31,923 bases of DNA from JBIIJL01 sp044233795. GTDB taxonomy: Bacteria; Pseudomonadota; Gammaproteobacteria; Legionellales; Legionellaceae. The first letter of the stretch is position 1. The number at the start of each line of letters is the position of its first letter. A program made the translations under genes and the position numbers. Location of the stretch: assembly GCA_044233795.1 (NCBI GenBank), contig JBIIJL010000017.1, forward strand, positions 1-31,923. Direction: 5' to 3'. Under the pieces are notes generated by a model that did no database searches, was not told where the DNA came from, and saw only the letters and a program-made list of their open reading frames with translations. This document shows positions 24,732 through 31,923 of this stretch, piece after piece.

Positions 24732-25846
24732 CAGGCAGTTCCGTCATAATGATTGATCACCTCAATAACATATTTGGTTTGCTCTATTGATTGCACAGGG
24801 CTTAATGGCAAACTAAGAACTTGTTGATGAATCAGCTCAGTAACTGGGTAAGACAAGTGACTCCATTCACGATAGGCTTCTTGTTGGTGTGGAGGAGTAG
24901 GATAATGTATTAATGTTTCGATATTATTGTCAGCCAAATACCGCTTTAAATGGTCACGATTTTTTGTTCTAACAACAAATAAATGCCAAACATGGCTCAC
25001 TTCATCTAGTGAAACTGTAGGCAAACATATTGCTTGATGATGAATATTGTCTCGGTATAACCTCGCAATTGCTCGGCGATGCTCATTATCCGCATCCAAT
25101 TTTGGCAGCTTAGTCAATAGTATTGCTGCTTGTATCTCATCCAAACGACTGTTTATTCCTTTGTACCTATTATTGTATTTTATTTCGCTACCATAATTCG
25201 CTAAGGCTCTAAGCGTACGAGCTAACTCGGCTTGATTTGTCGTAATTGCGCCACCGTCACCTATAGCACCCAAACTTTTTCCAGGATAAAAACTAAAGCC
25301 ACTTGCATCTGATAAATTTCCACTCCGCTTTCCTTGATAATATGCTCCGTGTGCCTGAGCACTATCCTCGATGACTTTAAGATGATATTTTTTTGCCAAT
25401 TCCCAAACTGCTGACATAGGCATGACTTGCCCGTACAAATGTACAATCATGATGGCTTTTGTACGAGAAGTAATAGCAGCCTCAATCTTTGTAGCATCCA
25501 TGAGGTAAGTATCAAGATTTGGTTCAACCAGAACTGGAGTTAGGTTATTTGCTGATATTGCTAATATACTGGCAATAAATGTGTTTGCCGGAACAATAAT
25601 TTCATCACCGTGAGATAACACCCCTAGCTCAATATAAGCTCTCAAAATCAGTATTAAAGCATCCAAACCATTGGCAACACCGATACAATGCTCAGTGCCG
25701 CAATACTCTGCAAAACTACTCTCAAATGCTCTGCAATAATCTCCTTGTATATATCTCCCATGACAAATAACCTCATCAATTGCGGACATCATCTCAGTAT
25801 GAGCTTTTAAGTTGACCTGCCTCAGGTCCAAAAAGGGCACTTTCAT
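24731..25846 (-). CDS. fdtB: dTDP-3-keto-6-deoxyhexose aminotransferase (FdtB/QdtB-like)
   Basis: A 371-residue PLP enzyme of the DegT/DnrJ/EryC1 family. The cofactor lysine is Lys190 in SFYPGKSLGAIGDGG, and EDSAQAHGA carries the pyridine-binding Asp, so it is a true aminotransferase, unlike the His-containing dehydratase at 19527. PANTFIAS and GINSRLDEIQAA match FdtB/QdtB. With FdtA in the same cluster it should form dTDP-3-amino-3,6-dideoxyhexose (Fuc3N or Qui3N type). The choice between the two depends on FdtA stereochemistry and is not resolved. Start ATG at 25846 has a weak ribosome binding site. Confidence 0.9.
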   Translation of the reverse strand: MKVPFLDLRQVNLKAHTEMMSAIDEVICHGRYIQGDYCRAFESSFAEYCGTEHCIGVANGLDALILILRAYIELGVLSHGDEIIVPANTFIASILAISANNLTPVLVEPNLDTYLMDATKIEAAITSRTKAIMIVHLYGQVMPMSAVWELAKKYHLKVIEDSAQAHGAYYQGKRSGNLSDASGFSFYPGKSLGAIGDGGAITTNQAELARTLRALANYGSEIKYNNRYKGINSRLDEIQAAILLTKLPKLDADNEHRRAIARLYRDNIHHQAICLPTVSLDEVSHVWHLFVVRTKNRDHLKRYLADNNIETLIHYPTPPHQQEAYREWSHLSYPVTELIHQQVLSLPLSPVQSIEQTKYVIEVINHYDGTA

Positions 25847-25869
25847 TTATATTGTCTTCTATGCCTTAT

Positions 25870-26808
25870 CTATATATCTAATCGATAATAATCATGAGCA
25901 ATACTACGCCCCCCGAAACCTTCTTTGAATTCAATTAATCCTTGATTTAAGTAGCGTCCATTTTGTTCATTTGAAATACCAAAATCAATGTATTTTTTAT
26001 TTACATAAACGCACTCAATTAAGTCTGCAAATAACCAATCTAGTGCACCTAAGCTTCTACCTTCATGACTTGCAAAAATATACTGAAAATGAGCAACCAT
26101 GGGGGTTTCATAAACCACAACCCCAGCTAGTAACTGTTGCTTATCATAACAACCATATAACCTAATATTTTCTGGGAACCCGTGGGCTAAAAGCAACATC
26201 TCTTCTCGGCTATGCACCGGTGCAACATGATGCTTTTCGGAGAGATTCTGCTCCAGTAGTTTCCAAGCAGAATTATAGTCCTGTATCTCTTTAATCAACA
26301 AGTTATGATGTGCCGTTTTTCTCAATTGTCGACTTCGCCTGGATTGGAAGGGTAAACGATTGCTCATCTCAATAACCGTTAAAGCATCCCTCCTTTCTAA
26401 AACAGCATGATGCAAAAACAAGGCATAAAGATCTTCTTCGGCAGGATAAACATGATAGATGCGAGGAATTGTTTTATAAAATAGTTGATGAATTTTTTCT
26501 TCAACTAAATATGCCAAAATAGCAAGAAAAATTTTCATCATGTTTGGCTGAGTCATATTAGCATCAACAACCAACCCCCCATAGGTCAATCCTTGATGAC
26601 TTATCAGCTTGCCCTCGACCAAATTGGCTGGGAGTAATGCGACCATATTATTTTTGCTTTCATCTAAGACAATCAGTGAGTGGTCTTTGAAACGTTTAGC
26701 GTGATAGTCCATGTAGTCACGCTGAAAAAGAAAGGTACCATTTTTACTTTTCCGTACAAAATCATCCCACTGCGATTTATGCTTAATATCATACGGAATT
26801 ACATGCAT
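25870..26808 (-). CDS. GNAT-like (FemAB-type) acyltransferase
   Basis: A 312-residue cytosolic protein resembling GNAT/FemAB-fold acyltransferases found in polysaccharide loci. The N-terminal half has NGTFLFQRDYMDYH and LLPANLVEGKLISHQGLTYGG. The C-terminal half has LAGVVVYETPMVAHFQYIFAS and a final FKEGFGG motif seen in this group. It lies between fdtB and the propeller gene, three bases after the latter. The likely job is N-acylation of the 3-amino sugar made by FdtB. The hexapeptide acyltransferase at 27716 is a rival for the same step. Family call is moderately firm, substrate inferred. Confidence 0.72.
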   Translation of the reverse strand: MHVIPYDIKHKSQWDDFVRKSKNGTFLFQRDYMDYHAKRFKDHSLIVLDESKNNMVALLPANLVEGKLISHQGLTYGGLVVDANMTQPNMMKIFLAILAYLVEEKIHQLFYKTIPRIYHVYPAEEDLYALFLHHAVLERRDALTVIEMSNRLPFQSRRSRQLRKTAHHNLLIKEIQDYNSAWKLLEQNLSEKHHVAPVHSREEMLLLAHGFPENIRLYGCYDKQQLLAGVVVYETPMVAHFQYIFASHEGRSLGALDWLFADLIECVYVNKKYIDFGISNEQNGRYLNQGLIEFKEGFGGRSIAHDYYRLDI

Positions 26809-26811
26809 AGC

Positions 26812-27729
26812 TTACTCATTCTCTAAGATGGCATAGCCAATACCTGTCCGGCCAAAATCATTCCCATTATAGAAAAGATAGGTATTATTTCGATAAGCCA
26901 CTACCGAAGAATAACATACGGCTTGACTATCCCACCCAGAAAGCGACGGCTCTACTCCTAGAAGCTCGTCTTTGCGCTCCCAGTCAACACCATTATTTGA
27001 TTCAGCGTAACCCAATCGATAACCAGTATCTTTTTTCCGAATTGAATAGAACATTTTGTATGCATTATTTTCTTTAACAACAAAAGGACGTCCAAAGCCA
27101 TACTCATCATCGCGCGTGACCGGCAAACACTCATGCCCCTCAGTACCCCAAGTGAAACCATCTGAAGACTCGAGGTAATGTATAGAATACACAGGCTGTG
27201 TTTTTCCGTTCAACGAGATCCAATGGCTGCCCGCAAGATACCACAATTTAAATACACCTTGATCCTGCATAACAAATGAACCACCACGAATATGCAGCTC
27301 TTTACTGCTCCGCTCGAGGATAGGCGTTTGCTTAAATTTAACAAATGTAAGCCCTCCGTCACTGCTGACCGCCAAGCCGGTCAATAGTCGATAACGAATC
27401 TTCCTCCCAAGCTCAAACCCAACATAATACAAATATTTTTTTCCATCTGGTAACGTCAAAATACTCGTTGGTAGGACTCCATTTTCATCGAAGGTACCAG
27501 GCAGCCCAATATCAAGAAGGGGGCTTTGAGATACACTCAAAATGACTTTAGGATTTTCCGCTGCAACATCAATGTACCCAATTCGACCAATACCCATATC
27601 ATCACAAGAACTATGATATAACCTAATCGAACCACCGATAAGCTCGGGGGTTGGGATGATTGCATGTGTTTTAGCCCACCACAGTTGGCCATCCGGGGAA
27701 TAAATCAACCCCTGCTTACACCACTTCAT
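26812..27729 (-). CDS. Five-bladed beta-propeller protein (GH43/GH32-like)
   Basis: A 305-residue protein made of repeated beta blades with patterns such as SSDGGLTF, SSDGFTWGTEG and SNNGVDWERKDELLG, as in GH43/GH32/DUF377-type propellers. No signal peptide is seen, so it should be cytosolic, which argues against secreted glycan hydrolysis. Similar propeller proteins occur in O-antigen loci and next to transferase domains; a transferase or sugar-binding role is possible. The frame is open back to an ATG at 27852, but that would overlap the upstream gene by 137 bases. ATG at 27729 leaves a 14-base overlap and is preferred. Function unknown. Confidence 0.7.
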   Translation of the reverse strand: MKWCKQGLIYSPDGQLWWAKTHAIIPTPELIGGSIRLYHSSCDDMGIGRIGYIDVAAENPKVILSVSQSPLLDIGLPGTFDENGVLPTSILTLPDGKKYLYYVGFELGRKIRYRLLTGLAVSSDGGLTFVKFKQTPILERSSKELHIRGGSFVMQDQGVFKLWYLAGSHWISLNGKTQPVYSIHYLESSDGFTWGTEGHECLPVTRDDEYGFGRPFVVKENNAYKMFYSIRKKDTGYRLGYAESNNGVDWERKDELLGVEPSLSGWDSQAVCYSSVVAYRNNTYLFYNGNDFGRTGIGYAILENE

Positions 27730-28417
27730 GAGCAACCGAGGTCTCTTTAACCTTGAATATGCGATGACTACTCTGCTCGCGCCCTTTAGAAACATCGCCT
27801 TTATAGACTGCTTCTGCGAGCGTATCTCGCATGATAAGAGCCCCTGCTCCAATCACAGCATCTTTTGCTATACTCACCTGGTGCGCAATAGTACTATTCA
27901 CACCAAAAAAACAATTGTCTTCTACCCTACAATGCCCTGATAAAACTACATGTGATGCGAAAAAGCAATGATCTTGAATGACCGTATGATGGCCGATGTG
28001 ATTGCCACTCCAGAATATATTGTTATTACCAATCTTCACAAAAGGCTGAATCACATTATTCTCAAAAATAAAGCAATGCTCACCTACGACTACATTTGGC
28101 CAAACGAAAGCTTTAGAGCTAATGTATGAAGCAATGCCATAGCCCCACGACTTAGCTTGTAAATAAAGGCGGGTCCTTAATCGATTGAGCTCAGTATAAA
28201 CAACAGCGACATAGATTGAGTGAGTGTTTGGATTAAAACGACCTGATAGCTCCTCAAAAGGGATAATAGGCAAACCAAATAGCTCGGTCTTTTTTAAATA
28301 TTTTTGCTCTATACTAAATGCCACAACCTCATAAGAAGAGTCGTGAGTAAAGTACTCATAAGCAATTTCAGCAAATGAGCTGTCCCCTATAATAATTAAC
28401 TTCTTTCGGCCTATCAT
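27716..28417 (-). CDS. Hexapeptide-repeat sugar acetyltransferase (NeuD/PglD-like)
   Basis: A 233-residue protein. The N-terminal part is a small Rossmann-like domain (KKLIIIGDSSFAEIAYEYF) that binds the sugar nucleotide in PglD. From about residue 105 there are left-handed beta-helix hexapeptide repeats (VVVGEHCFIFENNVI, VIQDHCFFASHVVLSG, IAHQVSIAKDAVIGAGAL). The family acetylates amino or hydroxyl groups of NDP-sugars or sialic acid with acetyl-CoA. Here the amino group from FdtB is the natural candidate, but O-acetylation cannot be excluded. ATG at 28417 has AAGG six bases upstream. Confidence 0.87.
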   Translation of the reverse strand: MIGRKKLIIIGDSSFAEIAYEYFTHDSSYEVVAFSIEQKYLKKTELFGLPIIPFEELSGRFNPNTHSIYVAVVYTELNRLRTRLYLQAKSWGYGIASYISSKAFVWPNVVVGEHCFIFENNVIQPFVKIGNNNIFWSGNHIGHHTVIQDHCFFASHVVLSGHCRVEDNCFFGVNSTIAHQVSIAKDAVIGAGALIMRDTLAEAVYKGDVSKGREQSSHRIFKVKETSVAHEVV

Positions 28418-28429
28418 TACATACCTTTT

Positions 28430-29197
28430 TTATGGTCTGATAATTAATATATCTTCCCGACGATTCGCCATCGGCAAATCGCCCCCCTGCGGCACTATAT
28501 AAGCATCAAAACCTGCTTGGCGACACCGCATGATAATCCCCATAACCACACCATCATCGATTTGGCCTGGTTCAAGCTGCAGATGATTTACGACTGGGGT
28601 GCTATCTGAGTCAACGTATATTTTATGATAACAAATCCCCTCATCCGAGCTCAGAAAACGTTTCCGTTTAGATGCATTTGGTATATCGCCTAGCAGAAGC
28701 TGCCCACCGGGTGCTAGCAAACTCAAGCAAAGATCAACAAACTCAAACAAATTGCCCTCAGCAAATACGTACTGCAAAACACTATATACAAGAATCGCCG
28801 AAATTTTTTGCTGATGTTTTTCAATAAAATCTCTGCAATCCCGAGGGAAGGCCCCATACAAATTCGTGATATTGTCCTCGCAGGGCAACAAATCTAACAT
28901 TTCTTTTGAATCAACTCTAATCAAGTGGTTTTGGTTTGCGCAACAAAGATCAGCCAGCTTTTGTGGCAAAGAACTACATCCTGCGCCAATATCCAGAATA
29001 AGATTGTTTTGATGGTTAATATTGCTCAATTTACATGCAATATCTTCTAAAATTAGATCTTCTTTACCATTTCGGTAAGCATTAGGAAACCCTATTTTTT
29101 CATAGCAAGAAAGAGTTGGCTCTTTTGCCATTTTTTTAAAATCAGAAAAAGTAATATTACTAAACCGCTTTTGAAAGGATAAGACCGTCTCATCCAT
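28430..29197 (-). CDS. SAM-dependent methyltransferase
   Basis: A 255-residue class I methyltransferase. Motif I is LILDIGAGCSSLP (about residues 81-93), followed by an acidic loop (RVDSKEM) and a post-motif SAILVYSVLQYVF with LLLGDIPN. No membrane segment. It is encoded between fdtA and the hexapeptide acetyltransferase with short gaps (27 and 12 bases). It may methylate the amino sugar or a hydroxyl of the repeat unit; the sequence does not tell N- from O-methylation. Confidence 0.78.
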   Translation of the reverse strand: MDETVLSFQKRFSNITFSDFKKMAKEPTLSCYEKIGFPNAYRNGKEDLILEDIACKLSNINHQNNLILDIGAGCSSLPQKLADLCCANQNHLIRVDSKEMLDLLPCEDNITNLYGAFPRDCRDFIEKHQQKISAILVYSVLQYVFAEGNLFEFVDLCLSLLAPGGQLLLGDIPNASKRKRFLSSDEGICYHKIYVDSDSTPVVNHLQLEPGQIDDGVVMGIIMRCRQAGFDAYIVPQGGDLPMANRREDILIIRP

Positions 29198-29224
29198 GTG
29201 AACCTCCCCAAAAAAATAAGGGTT

Positions 29225-29638
29225 TTATACAGCGGCCATTTTGTCGCCGACCAAGGATAAAAACTCACTGTAATCATAAATATAATCACTGGGATCATAA
29301 CCTTTATCAGCAAGCACCATCAACACACAGTTGGGGCTAAAATCAAATAGCTCCCGCCAAATTAACCCTTCGAGATACAACCCTTGTTTAGGAATAGACA
29401 GCTCGAAGACCGTCTGATAAGCACCATCATCAACCTTAATTTTACAAGAACCACTTACACAAACAAGCAGCTGTTTAAGATCCCTATGCGCATGCAAACC
29501 CCTAGTTACATCTTGTTGGGTTCCGTAAATAATATAGGTTCTCTGAGGGACAAATGGGATATTTCTCCCATGTTCAAAAGCAATCAACTTGCCACGATTA
29601 CAGCCGATTTCATGAAGTTCAATTTTGTTATATCTCAT
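29225..29638 (-). CDS. fdtA: dTDP-4-keto-6-deoxyglucose 3,4-ketoisomerase (FdtA/QdtA-like)
   Basis: A 137-residue cupin of the WxcM-like C-terminal family. RGLHAHRDLKQLLVCVSG gives His49 and His51; the latter matches the active-site base of QdtA. PKQGLYLEGLIWRELFDFS and DPSDYIYDYSEFL complete the family pattern. It shifts the keto group from C4 to C3 before FdtB adds nitrogen. The start at 29638 overlaps the stop of the dioxygenase-like gene by 11 bases, with AAGGAT upstream. Whether it is FdtA (galacto product) or QdtA (gluco product) is not decided. Confidence 0.92.
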   Translation of the reverse strand: MRYNKIELHEIGCNRGKLIAFEHGRNIPFVPQRTYIIYGTQQDVTRGLHAHRDLKQLLVCVSGSCKIKVDDGAYQTVFELSIPKQGLYLEGLIWRELFDFSPNCVLMVLADKGYDPSDYIYDYSEFLSLVGDKMAAV

Positions 29639-30473
29639 TTGCTAAAGGTATCCTTTGGGCCAAATTAAGTTCTTTCGCTTTATGAATACGCCCCAACCTC
29701 CAATCCAACATAGTTTTATTGTAATCCCAGCGAAACCCAAGCATCTGAGCCTCTTGTTGAGATAACGTTTGAGGATCAATCATTGCCGTATAATTAAATT
29801 CACTTGCCAGAATGGGACGGACAAAAGTATTTGTAATCAGCACCCTGTCCATGTTGGAACGATTGATACCAGCTCGGTGATAGAGCATAGAGTTCATGAC
29901 AACTACATCACCTGCCTCCAAAATGGGTTGAATTTGATTTTTCAAAACAAACTCATCACAAGGAAACTTCTCAAATAGATGCGAACCGGGCAAAAATAAA
30001 GTTCCACCGGTTGTTTCATTGAATTCATTCAAAATGAAAAGCGTCTGCACAGCCAGGGGGCGGCTTGTGGTATAATGCTGATATTGGATTTCTCGATGCC
30101 AGGCCACTTGGTATAGTTCGCTTTGTGGTCTGCTAAACACACCAACTTGACTGTATAGAGTGTAATTTTTGTCTAATAGAACATCCAAATAGGGAAGCGT
30201 TTTTGGGTTGTTAAGAATCTCTTTCAGAAATACAGGATCATATGCAAATAAAGCTCTAGCAATATTATCGTCATTAATTTTCTTAAGGTTATGAGCCCCA
30301 CCGACCTCATTCAGCTGTGTCTCATAAACCCCATAAAGTTTTTCTCGAATCTCAGCCACTTTCTCTGATGGAATAGCCCCCTTGATCACAAAGAACCCAA
30401 GTCGATCAAACGATTGAAGGTGAATATCTTTGGTCTCCTGCTCGCAAATTCCATGCATCAAAACGTCCATCAT
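29628..30473 (-). CDS. Phytanoyl-CoA dioxygenase (PhyH)-like Fe(II)/2-oxoglutarate oxygenase
   Basis: A 281-residue protein of the PhyH family. The probable iron ligands are His126 and Glu128 in WHREIQYQH (an HxE in place of the common HxD) and His199 in LYHRAGINRS, with Arg210 a candidate 2-oxoglutarate contact. TGGTLFLPGSH and EAGDVVVMNS are typical family motifs. ATG at 30473 is chosen because it overlaps the rfbC stop by four bases (ATGA) with AGGG upstream; the frame stays open to 30566 inside rfbC but that part is unrelated. It may hydroxylate or oxidise a sugar intermediate; the substrate is unknown. Confidence 0.82.
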   Translation of the reverse strand: MMDVLMHGICEQETKDIHLQSFDRLGFFVIKGAIPSEKVAEIREKLYGVYETQLNEVGGAHNLKKINDDNIARALFAYDPVFLKEILNNPKTLPYLDVLLDKNYTLYSQVGVFSRPQSELYQVAWHREIQYQHYTTSRPLAVQTLFILNEFNETTGGTLFLPGSHLFEKFPCDEFVLKNQIQPILEAGDVVVMNSMLYHRAGINRSNMDRVLITNTFVRPILASEFNYTAMIDPQTLSQQEAQMLGFRWDYNKTMLDWRLGRIHKAKELNLAQRIPLANEI

Positions 30474-31030
30474 CTCTTTATCCCTAATAAAAAAACCTCT
30501 GCTTCCTCGATTCGAATCCCACCCCGATCCTTCTCCGACAATAAAACCTCTCCTATCACAGGCCAATCAATCGCAAGACTCTGATCATCCCAGATAAGGG
30601 TATGCTCATCATTTTTCACCCAATAATCCGTGGTCTTGTACAAAATATCTGCAGTTTCTGATATCACCGCAAACCCATGGGCAAAACCTTCCGGTATAAA
30701 AAGTTGTTTTTTATTCTCTGCACTGAGTCGCACACCTACCCATTGGCCAAACGTGGGCGATGTTAGACGTAAATCAACCGCCACATCAAAAATATCCCCG
30801 ACTATCACACGTACGAGCTTCCCTTGAGGATGCTGCAATTGATAGTGCAGACCTCGAACTACATTTTTAACTGAGTGCGAGTGATTATCTTGAACAAAAG
30901 AAATCTTGCGGCCAACAATTTCTTCAAAAACCCTGTGATTGAAGCTTTCAAAGAAAAAACCACGATCATCGGCAAAAACGTTAGGCTCTAACAGCAAAAC
31001 CTCAGGAATACTCATTGGTGTTGCTTTCAT
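30470..31030 (-). CDS. rfbC: dTDP-4-dehydrorhamnose 3,5-epimerase
   Basis: A 186-residue RmlC/RfbC cupin. His62 in RGLHYQ is the catalytic base, Tyr131 in LYKTTDYW the acid, and QLFIPEGFAHGF is the family signature. Converts dTDP-4-keto-6-deoxyglucose to the L-lyxo form for dTDP-rhamnose. It overlaps rfbA and the next gene by four bases each, so translation is coupled. RfbB and RfbD are not in the window and probably lie to the right. Confidence 0.95.
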   Translation of the reverse strand: MKATPMSIPEVLLLEPNVFADDRGFFFESFNHRVFEEIVGRKISFVQDNHSHSVKNVVRGLHYQLQHPQGKLVRVIVGDIFDVAVDLRLTSPTFGQWVGVRLSAENKKQLFIPEGFAHGFAVISETADILYKTTDYWVKNDEHTLIWDDQSLAIDWPVIGEVLLSEKDRGGIRIEEAEVFLLGIKR

Positions 31031-31911
31031 GAGAAAGACCTTTCATTGACAATATTTAACAAATACTGGCCATAATCATTTTTCGACAGACCCACCGCCA
31101 ATTTTTCTAACTGCTCTGCATCAATTAAACCCTGACGATAAGCAATTTCTTCAATGCAAGCTATTTTAAGCCCCTGCCGATGCTGCAGGGTATTCACAAA
31201 CACACTGGCTTCAAGCAATGACTCATGAGTTCCTGTGTCAAGCCAAGCAAAACCGCGCCCCATAGTTTTAACTTGTAACATATCTTTTTCTAAATACAGG
31301 CTATTAAGATCGGTAATTTCTAACTCACCTCGCAGAGAAGGCTTTAGATCGCGTACCAAGCTAAGTACACTCTCATCATAGAAGTACAACCCGGTCACTG
31401 CATAATTTGACTTAGGCTTTGCGGGTTTTTCCTCAAGCGAAAGTACCCTGCCCTGCGAGTCAAACTCAACCACCCCATAACGCTCCGGATCATTCACATG
31501 ATATGCAAAAATAGTTGCACCTGTTGTTTGTTCGGTTGCACTCAACAAAAGAGGACTCAAATCATGGCCATAAAAAATATTATCGCCCAAAATAAGGGCC
31601 GAATGATTCGCTCCAATAAAAGACTCCCCCAGGATAAATGCTTGTGCAATCCCACCTGGGGTTGCTTGAACGGTATAACTTAAATTTAAGCCCCATTGCT
31701 CACCTGTACCTAAAAGCCTCTCAAAACGTGGCACATCTTCTGGTGTGGAAATAATAAGAATGTCATGAATACCTGCTAACATCAAAGTACTCAAAGGATA
31801 ATAAATCATAGGCTTATCAAATACTGGCAACAACTGCTTAGATAACGCAAGTGTTGCAGGATAAAGCCTCGTGCCTGCACCGCCTGCCAAAATCATACCT
31901 TTACGTGTCAT
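31027..31911 (-). CDS. rfbA: Glucose-1-phosphate thymidylyltransferase
   Basis: A 294-residue RmlA. GGAGTRLYP near the N-terminus binds dTTP, KQLLPVFDKPMIYYP and LILGDNIFYGHDL follow, and EEKPAKPKSNYAVTGLYFYD completes the family pattern. Makes dTDP-glucose for the FdtA/FdtB amino sugar and probably for dTDP-rhamnose. ATG at 31911 has GGAG eight bases upstream. It is the rightmost gene seen and the first of the leftward run. Confidence 0.96.
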   Translation of the reverse strand: MTRKGMILAGGAGTRLYPATLALSKQLLPVFDKPMIYYPLSTLMLAGIHDILIISTPEDVPRFERLLGTGEQWGLNLSYTVQATPGGIAQAFILGESFIGANHSALILGDNIFYGHDLSPLLLSATEQTTGATIFAYHVNDPERYGVVEFDSQGRVLSLEEKPAKPKSNYAVTGLYFYDESVLSLVRDLKPSLRGELEITDLNSLYLEKDMLQVKTMGRGFAWLDTGTHESLLEASVFVNTLQHRQGLKIACIEEIAYRQGLIDAEQLEKLAVGLSKNDYGQYLLNIVNERSFS

Positions 31912-31923
31912 ACAACAAACTCC

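Noticed and set aside
31000..31923. JUMPstart/ops element upstream of rfbA
   Set aside because: Only 12 bases are visible upstream of rfbA and no GGCGGTAG-type ops sequence was noticed there or at the divergent region.
1..31923. Insertion sequences, CRISPR arrays, tRNA or rRNA genes
   Set aside because: No transposase-like frames, spaced repeats or RNA gene signatures were seen.

Overview
The window is almost entirely one large surface-polysaccharide (LPS O-antigen type) locus of a Gram-negative bacterium. Gene families (Wzm/Wzt, RfbA/RfbC, RfbF/RfbG, FdtA/FdtB, AlgI/AlgJ-like), moderate AT richness and tight packing suggest a gammaproteobacterium. A Legionella/Coxiella-like relative is a guess; no rRNA, tRNA or housekeeping gene fixes the taxon. 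All genes read on the minus strand except a two-gene plus-strand unit at 4148-6744.

Right end to left end, in transcription order: 24731-31911 makes dTDP-sugars (rfbA, rfbC, fdtA, fdtB) with modifying enzymes (Fe/2OG-dioxygenase-like, methyltransferase, two acyltransferases, a five-bladed propeller protein). 22749-24731 is a large GT-B glycosyltransferase. 19527-22693 makes CDP-4-keto-3,6-dideoxyglucose (rfbF, rfbG and an RfbH-like 3-dehydratase without the expected iron-sulfur cysteines). 16369-19540 holds GtrA, an SDR, a GtrB-like transferase and an N-terminally truncated epimerase. 12490-16272 is a translationally coupled trio: acylating acetaldehyde dehydrogenase, 4-hydroxy-2-oxovalerate aldolase and an acetolactate-synthase-like TPP enzyme. 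6750-12472 carries four glycosyltransferases. 4148-6744 (plus strand) is an AlgI/AlgJ-type O-acetylation pair. 2366-3900 is the Wzm/Wzt ABC exporter. 1-2115 holds two more sugar epimerases and the start of a nucleotidyltransferase-like gene.

The most interesting system is the combination of the CDP-3,6-dideoxyhexose genes with the aldehyde dehydrogenase/aldolase/TPP trio. I propose that acetyl-CoA is reduced to acetaldehyde, condensed with pyruvate to 4-hydroxy-2-oxopentanoate, and that the TPP enzyme decarboxylates this and adds the four-carbon acyl unit to C4 of CDP-4-keto-3,6-dideoxyglucose. After reduction this gives a branched octose of the erwiniose type, an elongated counterpart of the YerE reaction in yersiniose synthesis. 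This is inference from gene content and chemistry. Two supporting oddities are an aldolase with Phe at the usual catalytic/stereocontrolling Tyr, and a ColD-like Fe-S-free 3-dehydratase with no RfbI-type reductase nearby.

A second notable point is an apparent deletion scar near 17212. It fuses a GtrB-like gene lacking its last membrane helix to an epimerase lacking its nucleotide-binding N-terminus. I saw no tRNA, rRNA, CRISPR, insertion sequence or convincing intrinsic terminator.
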